DNA of 51,478 nucleotides from UCB2 sp964475735. GTDB taxonomy: Bacteria > Chloroflexota > Dehalococcoidia > Tepidiformales > Tepidiformaceae. Location: assembly GCA_964475735.1 (NCBI GenBank), contig CAYYYI010000004.1:1-51478 (forward strand), given 5' to 3'. The notes beneath the pieces are model-generated. The model was not told where the DNA came from. It saw only the letters and a program-made list of their open reading frames with translations, and searched no databases. Below are positions 16,024 through 25,300 of this stretch, in pieces. A program made the translations under genes and the position numbers. The stretch's first letter is position 1; each line of letters begins with the position of its first letter.

Positions 16024-17390
16024 CGCAGCAGCTCCAGGATCTTCGGGCCAACTTCAACAACGTCGCCGGCGCCGATGGTGAAGATGACATCGCCCTGCCG
16101 GGCGAGCTCGACAGCCATTCGAGCGGCCGCATCGAAATCGGGTGCATACGAAGCCGCCGGTTCGCTGATGGCGCGGGCAAGGTCGCTGGCGCTGCGCCCG
16201 GCCACCGGGGACTCGCGGGCGGCATAGGTCTCAAGGACGATAAGGGCGTCGAGGTCGCGCCAGCACTTCGTCCATTCGTCCCAGAGGTAGGAGATGCGGC
16301 TGTATGTGTGCGGCTGGTAGACCCCGATGATGCGCCGCCCGCCGAAGCGCGCGCGGGCTGCTTCCAGGGTTGCCCGGACTTCGGTGGGATGGTGGGCGTA
16401 GTCGTCCATCACCACCACGCTGCCTTCTTCGCCGATGAATTCGAAGCGCCGGTGCGCGCCGCGGAAGGCATGCACGGCAGCACGGATGTTGCCGAAGTCG
16501 GCGCCGAGATGCAGGCAGGCAGCCGTGGCTGCGAGCGTGTTCGCAATGACGTGGCGGCCAGGGGCGCGCACCTGCAGCTCGCCCAGGAGCCTGCCCTGGC
16601 GAAGGACCTCGAACGTGGTATCGCCAACTCCGGCGTGGGGATTGCCGGCGCACCAGCTTTCGCGGGGGTCGAAGCCGTAGGTCTCAACCGTGACACCACC
16701 GTCGCCGGCTTCGCGCACGACGCGCATGGCCCCCGGGTCGTCTCCGCAGACGAGGAGCAGGCCGCCGGGCTTCACCCTGCGGGCGAACTCGGCGAAGGCT
16801 TCGTGGTAGGCCTCGGGGGTCCCGTAATAGTCGAGGTGGTCGGCCTCGACGTTGGTGATGACGGCCAGGTCAGGCGCGTACTCGTGGAAGGCGCGGCGGT
16901 ACTCGTCGGCTTCGACCACGCAGAGGTCACCTTCGCCCCAGGCGGCGTTGCCATCGAGGTCGATGCTTTCGCCGCCGAGCAGGTACATGGGGCGGAGCCC
17001 CGCTTCGGAGAGGATGAAGGCGATGAGGCTCGACGTGGTGGTCTTGCCGTGCGAGCCGGCGACGGCCACGACGCGCTTGCCTTCCATGAGGCGGGCGACC
17101 ATCTCGGCGCGGAGAATGACGGGGATCCCGCGCTCACGGGCGGCGACGAGTTCGGGGTTATCGTCGCCGGCGGCGGCGGTGGCGACCACCAGGGCGGGGG
17201 AGCCGAGGTTAGCGGCGCTGTGGCCGAAGAATACCTTCGCGCCCATGGACTCGAGGCGCGCGGTGAGATTGGATGGACGCAGGTCGCTTCCCGTAACGCC
17301 GACACCGCGCTGGAGAAGCAACTGGCCAATAGCGGACATGTGCATTCCGCCAATGCCAACCAGGTGGACGGGACCTTGAATGTCACTCAT
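16020..17390 (-). CDS. murC: UDP-N-acetylmuramate--L-alanine ligase
   Basis: It adds L-alanine to UDP-MurNAc. The 456-residue Mur ligase begins with the N-terminal nucleotide fold VHLVGIGGMHMSAI. It has the ATP loop AGSHGKTTTS (111-120), EADEYRRAFHEY and TNVEADHLDYY in the central domain, and the C-terminal DDYAHHPTEVRA motif. Here the usual GIGGxGMS reads GIGGMHMS. It overlaps murG and murB by 4 nt each. Confidence 0.95.
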   Translation of the reverse strand: MSDIQGPVHLVGIGGMHMSAIGQLLLQRGVGVTGSDLRPSNLTARLESMGAKVFFGHSAANLGSPALVVATAAAGDDNPELVAARERGIPVILRAEMVARLMEGKRVVAVAGSHGKTTTSSLIAFILSEAGLRPMYLLGGESIDLDGNAAWGEGDLCVVEADEYRRAFHEYAPDLAVITNVEADHLDYYGTPEAYHEAFAEFARRVKPGGLLLVCGDDPGAMRVVREAGDGGVTVETYGFDPRESWCAGNPHAGVGDTTFEVLRQGRLLGELQVRAPGRHVIANTLAATAACLHLGADFGNIRAAVHAFRGAHRRFEFIGEEGSVVVMDDYAHHPTEVRATLEAARARFGGRRIIGVYQPHTYSRISYLWDEWTKCWRDLDALIVLETYAARESPVAGRSASDLARAISEPAASYAPDFDAAARMAVELARQGDVIFTIGAGDVVEVGPKILELLR

Positions 17391-18478
17391 CGCATTGCCA
17401 CCTCCACGATGAGATCGCCGATGGCGTCAGCGGCGCCGGGACGGGCGAGGGCGCGGGCCGACTCGCGCATCGCGGCCAGGCGGCCTTCGTCGCGCAACAG
17501 GGCGAGCAGGCGCAGGGCAAGTTCGGAGAGGTCGTCTTCGTCCAGGATTTCGGCGGCGCCGCCCTCTTCGAGCCAGCGAGCGTTCTCTCGCTGGTGGCCG
17601 CCGGCATACTTCCCGGGGACGAGGATGGCGGGCAGGCCCGCGGCCGGCACTTCGCCAAGAACGCTCGCGCCCGCGCGGAAGACTCCCACATCGGCGGCCA
17701 GCATCAGTTCGGGGAGGTCCTCGCGGAAGGCGGCGACGTGGTGGCGGTCGAGCAGGTCTGGTGGGAGCGTCTCGCGCACGGCCCGGGCGCGGCCGATGTC
17801 TGTGCTGCCGGTGACGTGGAAGACGGCCGCCTCGGCACACAACCCGGCGACGGAAGCGAAGACGGCCTCGTTGATGGCGCGGGCGCCCTGGGTCGCCCCG
17901 GCTACCAGGATCACGCGATCCCGCGCGTTGAGGCCGAGCCCGGCGCGCGCCTGCTCGCGCGACAGCTCGAAAAACCGCCGGCGAACGGGGTAGCCGGTGA
18001 CGTGCGTCTTGCGCGCGGGCAGGTGAGCAAGAGCGGCTTCCGTAGTGGTAGCGATGCGCGTTGCGAGCCGCTTTTCGGCGCGGACAGCCCAGCCGGGCGT
18101 GACATCGGGAAGGTAGACGACGAGCGGGCGGCGGAGGGCGCGCGAAGCGAGGCTGGTGGGGAAGCTCGCGTAGCCGCCGGTACTGAAGACGGCATCGGGG
18201 CGGAACGAGCGAAGCCGCCGGAAGGCGACGATGACGCCCCACGTGAGGCGAGCGACGCTCTTCGCCAACCGCACGGGACCCCGGCCGCGGACGCCGGCTG
18301 CCGGGACGGGAACAAACGTAACGCCGCGGGCTTCGACCATGGCGCGTTCGCCGCGGTCTTCGGGGCCGAAGAAGCGGACCTCGGTGAGAAGCCCTTCGCG
18401 GGCGCGCAGCGCGTCGAGCACGGCCAGGGCGGGCAGAATGTGGCCACCGGTGCCTCCAGCCGTCAGGGCGAGCCTCAT
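17387..18478 (-). CDS. murG: UDP-GlcNAc:lipid I N-acetylglucosaminyltransferase
   Basis: MurG converts lipid I to lipid II at the inner membrane face. The 363-residue GT-B enzyme starts MRLALTAGGTGGHILPALAV (G-loop 1) and contains STGGYASFP, a second glycine loop VAGATQGARAIN, and the donor-site GASVLGEVPAAGLPAILVP. The start overlaps ftsW and the end overlaps murC by 4 nt each. Family length and motifs are typical. Confidence 0.95.
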   Translation of the reverse strand: MRLALTAGGTGGHILPALAVLDALRAREGLLTEVRFFGPEDRGERAMVEARGVTFVPVPAAGVRGRGPVRLAKSVARLTWGVIVAFRRLRSFRPDAVFSTGGYASFPTSLASRALRRPLVVYLPDVTPGWAVRAEKRLATRIATTTEAALAHLPARKTHVTGYPVRRRFFELSREQARAGLGLNARDRVILVAGATQGARAINEAVFASVAGLCAEAAVFHVTGSTDIGRARAVRETLPPDLLDRHHVAAFREDLPELMLAADVGVFRAGASVLGEVPAAGLPAILVPGKYAGGHQRENARWLEEGGAAEILDEDDLSELALRLLALLRDEGRLAAMRESARALARPGAADAIGDLIVEVAMR

Positions 18479-19656
18479 CGCGACGCCCTCCGGATGATCT
18501 TGCGGTCGGGCGCCACCTTGTGGCCGCGGTCCATGTAACCGCCGCGGTCTGTTCCGAACCGGGAGACGCTGATGAGCACTCCCACCGCGAGCAACTCGGC
18601 CGCGAGGGCGTTGCCACCGTAGCTCAGGAACGGCAGGGGAACGCCCGTAAGCGGGATGACGCGCGTGATGCCCCCGATGTTCATTAACGCCTGGAGGACA
18701 AACCAGGTGGTGATCCCCGTGGCAACCAGCATGCCGAACTGGTCGCGGGAGCGGCGGGCGATCTGGTAGCCGCGCACCATGAGGGCCATGAAGAGCACCA
18801 GCACCACCATGGTGGCGACGATCCCCAACTCTTCGCCGAGGATGGCGAAGACTCCATCGGTATGGCTTTCGGGGATGTAGAAGAACTTGGCGCGGCTTGC
18901 GCCCAGGCCGAGGCCGGTAATTCCACCGTTCCCCATCGCCATCAGCGTCTGCAGGGTCTGGAAGCCGTTGCCCAGGGGGTCGGCTTCGGGGTCGAGGAAG
19001 GCGGCGATGCGGTCCGCGCGGTAGCCTTCCTTGAGCGCCAGGACGAGCATGACGACGAACCCGCTCGAGCCAAGCGCCAGCATCTGAAGGAACGACGCGC
19101 CCGCCACCCAGAACATCGTCACGGTGATGAGGAGCAGGACCAGCGACGTGCCGAGGTTCGGCTCCAACATGATGAGGACAGCAACGGAGCTGATTATGAG
19201 AACGAACGGGACGAGGCCGTGTTCGAAGCTGCGAATGCTATCGCCCTTGCCGGCGAGCCAGGCGGCAAGATAGATGATGACCGCCAGCTTGGCGAACTCG
19301 GACGGCTGGATGGTGAATTCACCGACGCCAATCCAGCGGCGCGCGCCACCGCCCTCGACGCCCACCACGAGCACCGCAACGAGCGCCACGATCGTGGCAA
19401 GCATGATCGGCATGGCGAAGGTTTCGTAGCGCCGGTAGTCGGTCCGGATGGCAGCGACCATCAAGAGGCAGCCCAGGGCGGCCCAAATGACCTGGCGGAT
19501 GATGTAGTAGTTGGGGTCGCCAAATCGCGCCAAAGCGATGACGAAGCTCGCGCTGTAGACGGTGACGAGGCCAATCACCAGCAGCACCGCCGTCAGCACG
19601 AGCAGCTGAAGGTCGGGGCGTCCGGGGACCCACTGGCCGGCACGTGAGGCAGCTAT
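18475..19656 (-). CDS. ftsW: Lipid II polymerase FtsW (probable AUA start)
   Basis: A SEDS-family glycosyltransferase with about ten membrane segments that polymerises septal glycan. Motifs include RPDLQLLVL before helix 1, VYSAS, the RWIGVGEFTIQPSEFAK segment and ALMNIGGITRVIPLTGVPLPFLSYGG. No ATG, GTG or TTG precedes RPDLQ in frame back to the assembly gap. The ATA at 19656 lies 4 nt after a perfect AAGGAGGTGA and overlaps the murD stop as ATAG, so I start there (393 aa). A GTG at 19599 has no Shine-Dalgarno and would cut into helix 1. The identity is secure; the start is inference. Confidence 0.9.
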   Translation of the reverse strand: MAASRAGQWVPGRPDLQLLVLTAVLLVIGLVTVYSASFVIALARFGDPNYYIIRQVIWAALGCLLMVAAIRTDYRRYETFAMPIMLATIVALVAVLVVGVEGGGARRWIGVGEFTIQPSEFAKLAVIIYLAAWLAGKGDSIRSFEHGLVPFVLIISSVAVLIMLEPNLGTSLVLLLITVTMFWVAGASFLQMLALGSSGFVVMLVLALKEGYRADRIAAFLDPEADPLGNGFQTLQTLMAMGNGGITGLGLGASRAKFFYIPESHTDGVFAILGEELGIVATMVVLVLFMALMVRGYQIARRSRDQFGMLVATGITTWFVLQALMNIGGITRVIPLTGVPLPFLSYGGNALAAELLAVGVLISVSRFGTDRGGYMDRGHKVAPDRKIIRRASR

Positions 19657-20807
19657 GGCGTCACCTCCTTCTCGAAGCCGGGGAGAGCCGCAACCAGCTC
19701 CCGGAANNNNNNNNNNNNNNNNNNNNNNNNNNNNNNNNNNNNNNNNNNNNNNNNNNNNNNNNNNNNNNNNNNNNNNNNNNNNNNNNNNNNNNNNNNNNNN
19801 NNNNNNCCCCCGGCGTGGCCGGCGATCTCGAGCCGGTGAGGCACGCCGCGGAAGGCAGATGCGGCCGCCGCGATCGCTTCGTGGGGGAGGCCCGCGGAAT
19901 CGGCGATCGCGCAGGCCATGACGACGTTGGCCAGGTTGTGGCGGCCCCGCAGGCGGATGTCACCGGCACGCATGATCTCTCGCACGCGGCGGCCGCTACG
20001 GAGGAGGATGCGCCCGTCCTCAACCCACGCGCCGTCGCCCGCAACCTCACCCGTCAGCGAAGTCCAGAGGAGACGGCCGTGCACCGACGTCGAGAGCGCG
20101 CGGCTGGTCTGGTCGTCCGAATTGAGGACGGCGACATCGTCCGGCCGCTGGCAGGCGAGGATGTTCCGCTTGAGGCCCACATACTCATCCCAGTTGAACT
20201 GGTCGAGGTGGTTGGGGGTGACGTTGGTAACCGCGGCAATCGCCGGCGAGCGCTCGGTGTACTGGAGTTGCGTGTGGCTGATTTCGAGGATCACCGTGGT
20301 GGCCGGCGTAATCTCATCGAGCCGGCCGAGAAGGGCCTCACCGATGTTGCCGCCGACGATGTGTTCCACCTCCGACCGGGCGGCCATCGCGCCCACAAGC
20401 GCGGTTGTGGTCGACTTGCCGCTCGAACCCGTGATCCCAACCACGCGACCGGGGCAGAGCTGCAGGAAGAGCCGCATCTGCGACGTGATGGGGATGCCGA
20501 GCGAGCGGGCGCGCACCAGTGCAGGGCTGTGCCGGAGCACGGACTGGGAGACCGCAACGAGGTCGAAACCATCGGCATCGAGGAGCGGGCGGCCGGTCAC
20601 GAGCATTTCGATACCAGCAGGCGGCGTGGCGCCCGCGGCCGCGAGCTGCGAGTCGCTGCGTGTGTCTGAGATCGTGACGTGGGCGCCCTGGCGGAGCATC
20701 CAGGCGGCAAGGTCGCGGCCCTCGATGCCCAGCGAGTAGATGAGCACGCGCTTGCCCCGGACCTCGGGAGCGCCGTTGGCGGACGCGGCCGCTGTGGGCG
20801 CGTTCAT
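19653..20807 (-). CDS. murD: UDP-N-acetylmuramoylalanine--D-glutamate ligase (interrupted by assembly gap)
   Basis: It adds D-glutamate to UDP-MurNAc-L-Ala. From ATG 20807 (ATGA overlap with mraY): N-terminal Rossmann-like KRVLIYSLGIEGRDLA, ATP loop GITGSSGKSTTT (124-135), LEISHTQLQY and TNVTPNHLDQFNWDEYVGLK. The C-terminal domain is mostly lost in the 100-N gap and resumes as FRELVAALPGFEKEVTP before TAG. Normal MurD proteins are about 450 residues and only about 350 are visible, so the real gap is larger than 100 nt. SHT replaces the usual SSF in the LEVSSFQL motif. Confidence 0.9.
   Translation of the reverse strand: MNAPTAAASANGAPEVRGKRVLIYSLGIEGRDLAAWMLRQGAHVTISDTRSDSQLAAAGATPPAGIEMLVTGRPLLDADGFDLVAVSQSVLRHSPALVRARSLGIPITSQMRLFLQLCPGRVVGITGSSGKSTTTALVGAMAARSEVEHIVGGNIGEALLGRLDEITPATTVILEISHTQLQYTERSPAIAAVTNVTPNHLDQFNWDEYVGLKRNILACQRPDDVAVLNSDDQTSRALSTSVHGRLLWTSLTGEVAGDGAWVEDGRILLRSGRRVREIMRAGDIRLRGRHNLANVVMACAIADSAGLPHEAIAAAASAFRGVPHRLEIAGHAGXXXXXXXXXXXXXXXXXXXXXXXXXXXXXXXXXXFRELVAALPGFEKEVTP
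19707..19806. other. Assembly gap (100 N) inside murD
   Basis: Exactly 100 N, a conventional placeholder for a gap of unknown size. The missing murD C-terminal domain implies a true length of several hundred nt. Confidence 0.97.
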
Positions 20808-21604
20808 TCGGGCACCGCCAGGGCGAAGGCAACGCCGAGCATTGCGGCCGCGATCCCGAGCACCCATGCGCGGGTGACGACCTGCGTTTCGGCCCAGCCG
20901 GACTCTTCGAAGTGGTGGTGGAGCGGCGCCCGCTTGAACACCCTCTTGCCGCCGCTCAGCCGGAAGTAGCCAATCTGGATGATGTTCGAGAGGGCTTCGA
21001 GGACAAAGATGATGCCGATGACCGGCAGAATCAGCCAGTGGCCGGTCATGAGAGCGACGACGGCAAGACTGGAGCCGAGGGCAAGCGCGCCGGTATCGCC
21101 CATGATGACCAGGGCCGGGTGGCTGTTGTACCAGACGAACCCCAGGTTCGCGCCCGCGATGATCATGGCGAAGGTGGCCACGAACTCCTGCCCCTGGATG
21201 AAGGCGATGATGCCGTAGGCGATGAAGGCGATGAGGGTCGTACCCCCGGCGAGCGCGTCGAGGCCATCGGTGATGGCGACGGCGCTGGTGGTGGCGACGA
21301 TCGTCGCCACCGCGATGGGGATGTAGAANNNNNNNNNNNNNNNNNNNNNNNNNNNNNNNNNNNNNNNNNNNNNNNNNNNNNNNNNNNNNNNNNNNNNNNN
21401 NNNNNNNNNNNNNNNNNNNNNNNNNNNNGCCCAGATCATGAGTCCGCCGAAGGTGGGCGTGCCCGCCTTCTTCTGGTGCGAGACCGGCTGGTCGGCGCTG
21501 ATCTGCTTGCCCGCCTTCTGGGCGCGGAGGTAGCGAAGGATGGGCAGGCCCAGGGCGAGCGAGAGGAGGAAGCAGATGACGCCGGAGATGAGCGCATGGA
21601 TCAT
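20804..21604 (-). CDS. mraY: Phospho-N-acetylmuramoyl-pentapeptide transferase (interrupted by assembly gap)
   Basis: It transfers phospho-MurNAc-pentapeptide to undecaprenyl phosphate, forming lipid I. A polytopic membrane enzyme starting MIHALISGVICFLLSL at ATG 21604, which overlaps the murF stop as ATGA. Visible motifs: KKAGTPTFGGLM before the gap; AITDGLDALAGG, NSHPALVIMGDTGALALG and the cytoplasmic loop RAPLHHHFE after it. The aspartate-rich DD motif of the family falls in the gap. The end overlaps murD. About 230 of the usual 320-360 residues are seen. Confidence 0.92.
   Translation of the reverse strand: MIHALISGVICFLLSLALGLPILRYLRAQKAGKQISADQPVSHQKKAGTPTFGGLMIWXXXXXXXXXXXXXXXXXXXXXXXXXXXXXXXXXXFYIPIAVATIVATTSAVAITDGLDALAGGTTLIAFIAYGIIAFIQGQEFVATFAMIIAGANLGFVWYNSHPALVIMGDTGALALGSSLAVVALMTGHWLILPVIGIIFVLEALSNIIQIGYFRLSGGKRVFKRAPLHHHFEESGWAETQVVTRAWVLGIAAAMLGVAFALAVPE
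21329..21428. other. Assembly gap (100 N) inside mraY
   Basis: Exactly 100 N. The region between FGGLMIW and FYIPIAVAT of MraY, including its DD motif, is missing. Confidence 0.97.
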
Positions 21605-22977
21605 GCCCGGCCCTCCAGGAGAGGCAGCACAGTTTCGAACGCCTGGCTGCGGGAGGCTTTGACGAGAACGTGGTCGTCGGGCCGCAGCAGGGCGCGGACG
21701 GCCGCCGCCGCTTCGTCCTTGTCTTCGAACCAGCGTGCATCGGCGAGGCCGGAGGCCTGCGCCTCCTCGACCGTCCAACGGCAGGGCTCACCAACGGCGA
21801 TGAGGATGTCGCATGTCTCCGCCACGATCTCGCCGGCACGGCGGTGCTCCTCCTCTTCGAAGTCGCCAAGTTCAGCCATGCGGCCAATGAAGGCGACGCG
21901 CCGGCCGCTCAGGCCACCGAGCATATGCAGCGCCCCCGCCAGGGAGGCCGGGCTTGAGTTGTAGCGATCATCGAGAATGGTCGCGCCCGTGTCGCTGCGC
22001 AGGACGCGAATGCGGCCTTCGGTCTCGGCCCGGTCAATCGCTTCGGCCGCTTCACCAAGCGTCATCCCAAGCGCGAGGCAGGCGCCGATCGCAGCGAGCG
22101 CACCGGGAACCACGTGCACGCCGGGGATGTGGCAACGGACCTCGGCGGAGGCGCCCGCAAAGCTCACAGGGAAGCGCGTGCCTTCGAGGCCCAGGTCTTC
22201 CACCGGGCCCCGGCGAAGGGCGGCCGTTTCCGACTCGCCGAACGAAATGACGCGAGCGCGAAGGCCGGGGATGGCCGCCGCGATGCGCGGGTCGCCCGCG
22301 TTCAGGACAGCGGTCCCGGAGGGCGGCAGCCAGCGCGCGAGTGACAGCTTCTCCTCGGCGATGGCTTCGATGCTGCCAAGCTTGGAGACGTGCGTGAGGC
22401 CAATGTTGAGGACCACTCCTACCTCCGGCTCGGCGATGTCGCAGAGGTCGACGATCTCGCCCGGCGAGTCCATCCCCATCTCGAGCACCGAGACCTCGTG
22501 GTCCTTTCGCAGACTCATCAGCGCGAGGGGCAGCCCTTCGCGGGAGTTCAGGTTGCCCTCGCTGCTGTGGGTGCGGAAGCGGGACGCGAGCGCAGCGGCG
22601 GTGAGGTCCTTCGCGGTCGTCTTGCCCACCGTGCCGGTAATGCCCACCACGCGCGGGCCGCACTCGCAGCGCCAGGCATGGGCAAGCTCGCCAACCGCGG
22701 TGGTGGCATTGGGGGCTACCACGATCGTCTTCCCGGGCGGGACGGGGACCGGCGGCCGCTCGCAGATAGCCGCAACAGCGCCGTTGGCGAGCGCTTCGGC
22801 GACGAACAGGTTTCCGTCGACGTTCTCGCCGGGGAAGGCCGTGAAAAGGTCGCCGGGGCGCACGCGGCGGGAATCGGCCGCACCACCGGTCACGGGCACG
22901 GGGGGGCCTTCGATCACCCGGTAACCCCGGTTCGACATCTGGCGAGCGACGAAGGCGGTTGTCATGTTCTGGTTCAC
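21601..22977 (-). CDS. murF: UDP-N-acetylmuramoyl-tripeptide--D-alanyl-D-alanine ligase
   Basis: It adds D-Ala-D-Ala to the UDP-MurNAc-tripeptide. The 458-residue Mur ligase has the N-terminal SRRVRPGDLFTAFPG uridine-binding segment, ATP loop GITGTVGKTTAKD (about 112-124), EMGMDSPGEI and NIGLTHVSKLGS, and the C-terminal DDRYNSSPASL. The first codon is GTG 22977, overlapping the ftsI stop as GTGA; an ATG at 22965 is an alternative. It directly follows ftsI, where most dcw clusters have murE first. Confidence 0.95.
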   Translation of the reverse strand: MNQNMTTAFVARQMSNRGYRVIEGPPVPVTGGAADSRRVRPGDLFTAFPGENVDGNLFVAEALANGAVAAICERPPVPVPPGKTIVVAPNATTAVGELAHAWRCECGPRVVGITGTVGKTTAKDLTAAALASRFRTHSSEGNLNSREGLPLALMSLRKDHEVSVLEMGMDSPGEIVDLCDIAEPEVGVVLNIGLTHVSKLGSIEAIAEEKLSLARWLPPSGTAVLNAGDPRIAAAIPGLRARVISFGESETAALRRGPVEDLGLEGTRFPVSFAGASAEVRCHIPGVHVVPGALAAIGACLALGMTLGEAAEAIDRAETEGRIRVLRSDTGATILDDRYNSSPASLAGALHMLGGLSGRRVAFIGRMAELGDFEEEEHRRAGEIVAETCDILIAVGEPCRWTVEEAQASGLADARWFEDKDEAAAAVRALLRPDDHVLVKASRSQAFETVLPLLEGRA

Positions 22978-24725
22978 CTTGAGGCGTACCGCGCTGCGTC
23001 CGGGCGGACGTTGAGGTAGGCGAGGATGTCGTCGGCGAGCTTCGCGAAGATGGGGCTGGCCGCCTGGGTGCCCGTCATCAGGTCCTCGTTCTCGTCGAGC
23101 TTCACCATGACGAGGATGCTGGGGTCGTCGGCAGGGGCGAAACCGATGAAGGAGGCGACCTGCCGGTCGTCGTAGCCGTTGGGAATGGGGACGTTTGCCG
23201 TGCCCGACTTGCCCCCGGCCGAATAGAGGCTCGGTGCGCCAGGATGGAAGCGCCCCTCGGGGTTCACCACGTCGTAGAGCATCTGGCGCAGGGTCGCGCT
23301 GGAGGCTTCGGAGATGGGCTGACCGGCGACCTCGGGCTGGACGTCCTGGCGCGCACCTTCGGGGCTGACGAAGGCTTTCGCGAGACGAGGCTTGATTAGG
23401 CTGCCGCCGTTGATGGCCGCGGCAACGGCCGAGAGCATCTGCAGGGGCGTGACGCTGATCGACTGGCCGAACGACTGCGTGGCGAGATCGACCGGGGACC
23501 AGTCCTTGTCGGAAGGGCGCCGGATGATGCCGGTCGATTCGCCGTTGAGGTCGATTCCGGTGGGCTTGCCGAAGCCGAAGGCATCGAGGTAGCTGTGGAA
23601 TGTCTTCTGGCCAAGCTTCTCAACCATGAAGATGGCGCCGGTGTTGATGCTGTGCTGAAGCACGCCCGTCATGGTCTGAGTGCCGTAGACGCTGTCGTCC
23701 CAGTTCTTGATGGGAATGTCGTAGATGTACGCGACGCCGTTGTCGACGTAGGTGGTATCGGGTGAGACGACGCCGGCGTCGATGGCGGCGGCAGCCGTGA
23801 TGATTTTCATCACGCTACCGGGCTCGTAGAGGTCTGTGACGGCGCGGTTGCGCAGCAGATCCACCTGGGAGGCGTCGGAGAGGTCGAGCGTGCTGTACTT
23901 CAGCCCGGGGCTGGTGGCGAGCGCGAGGATTTCGCCGGTGCGCGGGTCCATCACGATGATGGCCCCGCCCTTTGCGCGGTGCTCCTTCATCCCCTGTTCG
24001 AGCCAGTATTCCGCCTGCCGCTGGATGTACCGATCGATAGTGAGAACGATGTCCTCGCCCGGCTCGGGGTCGATGACGACATGCTCCCCGAAGGGGATGG
24101 GATCGCCGGCAGTGTCGCGTTCGAAGATCGTCTTCCCCGGCTTGCCCTGGAGGAGGTCGTTGTATTGCGCTTCAATTCCCGCGAGCCCGGTGTTGTCCTG
24201 GCCGATGATGCCCAGGATGGAGGCGCCGGTATCGCCTTCGGGATACACGCGCGCAGTGTTGACGAGCGCGATAACACCGGGGATGGAGCTGTCCAGGATG
24301 AGCCGGCCGGTCTCGTAATCGACATCGCGGGCGATGAGGGCATCGACGGCATTACTCTCGCGCACCTTCGCGAGGACCTGCGTGGCGCTTACCACGGGCT
24401 TTGAGAGGTCGTTCGCCAACAGCCCGGCAAGCCTCTCGGATGCCGCTGCTGCGCGCGACGGGTCCTGCCAGGTGCGGGCACTGACGTAGATGTCCCACGT
24501 GTCCACGCTGGCGGCAAGGACGTTGCCGTTCCTATCGAGGATGGAACCGCGGCGGGCGTAAAGGGTCTGGCCGGACTTCAGTTCGGTTTCGGCGCGGGCG
24601 GCGTAGGTCTTGTGCTCGATGACCTGCACCTGAACAAGCCGTGCGGCGATGACGAGGGCGAACGCTGCGAAGAAGGCAGCGGGCACCCACACGCGGCGAG
24701 TCCCACGAACTCGTTGCTGCGCCAT
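22974..24725 (-). CDS. ftsI: Septal penicillin-binding protein (FtsI/PBP2/SpoVD type transpeptidase)
   Basis: A class B PBP that crosslinks septal peptidoglycan. The 583-residue protein has an N-terminal membrane anchor (about 12-32), the pedestal domain with ARRGSILDRNG (58-68), and a transpeptidase domain with SVMK (304-307, nucleophile Ser304), SIN (359-361) and KSGT (506-509). KSGT replaces the commoner KTGT, as in many FtsI proteins. I chose the ATG at 24725 (MAQQRVRG); an upstream in-frame start lies in the ftsL spacer and adds Ala/Arg-rich sequence. It overlaps murF by 4 nt and follows ftsL by 50 nt. Confidence 0.94.
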   Translation of the reverse strand: MAQQRVRGTRRVWVPAAFFAAFALVIAARLVQVQVIEHKTYAARAETELKSGQTLYARRGSILDRNGNVLAASVDTWDIYVSARTWQDPSRAAAASERLAGLLANDLSKPVVSATQVLAKVRESNAVDALIARDVDYETGRLILDSSIPGVIALVNTARVYPEGDTGASILGIIGQDNTGLAGIEAQYNDLLQGKPGKTIFERDTAGDPIPFGEHVVIDPEPGEDIVLTIDRYIQRQAEYWLEQGMKEHRAKGGAIIVMDPRTGEILALATSPGLKYSTLDLSDASQVDLLRNRAVTDLYEPGSVMKIITAAAAIDAGVVSPDTTYVDNGVAYIYDIPIKNWDDSVYGTQTMTGVLQHSINTGAIFMVEKLGQKTFHSYLDAFGFGKPTGIDLNGESTGIIRRPSDKDWSPVDLATQSFGQSISVTPLQMLSAVAAAINGGSLIKPRLAKAFVSPEGARQDVQPEVAGQPISEASSATLRQMLYDVVNPEGRFHPGAPSLYSAGGKSGTANVPIPNGYDDRQVASFIGFAPADDPSILVMVKLDENEDLMTGTQAASPIFAKLADDILAYLNVRPDAARYASR

Positions 24726-24775
24726 AACCGAACGCGCCTCCGGCCGCACCCGCAAAGCGGGCGCGGCAAGTCTTC

Positions 24776-25216
24776 CTAGTCCGGCAGCGGCAACCACTTG
24801 ATGAGCGATTGCCACCAGGGCTCAGGCCCGCCCGTTTCCGGAGCGGTCCTGGGGAGATACTCTGCCGGCAACTTGGCCGGCGCCGGACCCGGCTCATCCA
24901 CCGTCACGAAGTACGGGAACGAGGCGGGTGAAAGCCCAATTTCAAGTGCCCGCCGCTGGATGCGGGCGAGCGAGGTGAGCCGCGCCACATCAGATTCCAG
25001 CAAACGGATTTCGCCATTCAGACGGGCCTGTTCGGCGCGGGAACGCTGAACAGCAAACCCGTCGCCGGTAGCGGTACTGTTTTGAAGCACGGGGAGCGTA
25101 GCGCTCACGCCAACCACCACAATCGCAGCCACCACCCACCAGTTGACCCGCCCGGCGGGGGCGGGAAACAGAATGCGCCTTCCCGCAGTCCCGAAGGGAT
25201 GATTAATCGCCGCCAT
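24776..25216 (-). CDS. ftsL: FtsL/DivIC-like septum protein
   Basis: A 146-residue bitopic protein with a short cytoplasmic N-terminus, one membrane helix (about 26-46) and an extracytoplasmic heptad-like stretch (about 55-95, QRSRAEQARLNGEIRLLESD), then a Pro-rich tail. Topology, size and location between rsmH and ftsI identify it as FtsL by position; sequence conservation in this family is low. It would bind FtsQ and a DivIC/FtsB partner to activate FtsW-FtsI. The 84-nt spacer to rsmH shows no separate promoter I can defend. Confidence 0.78.
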   Translation of the reverse strand: MAAINHPFGTAGRRILFPAPAGRVNWWVVAAIVVVGVSATLPVLQNSTATGDGFAVQRSRAEQARLNGEIRLLESDVARLTSLARIQRRALEIGLSPASFPYFVTVDEPGPAPAKLPAEYLPRTAPETGGPEPWWQSLIKWLPLPD

Positions 25217-25300
25217 TGTCGCATCCCCGGGGGAGAGCCGCAGCGCTGAAGCGGCGGCCAGTCTGGTGGTGGTGCGACGGGACCCGCGTCGCCTTCATGG

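Noticed and set aside
15942..17993. 683-codon open frame on the plus strand opposite murB, murC and murG
   Set aside because: Antisense shadow of well-identified mur genes.
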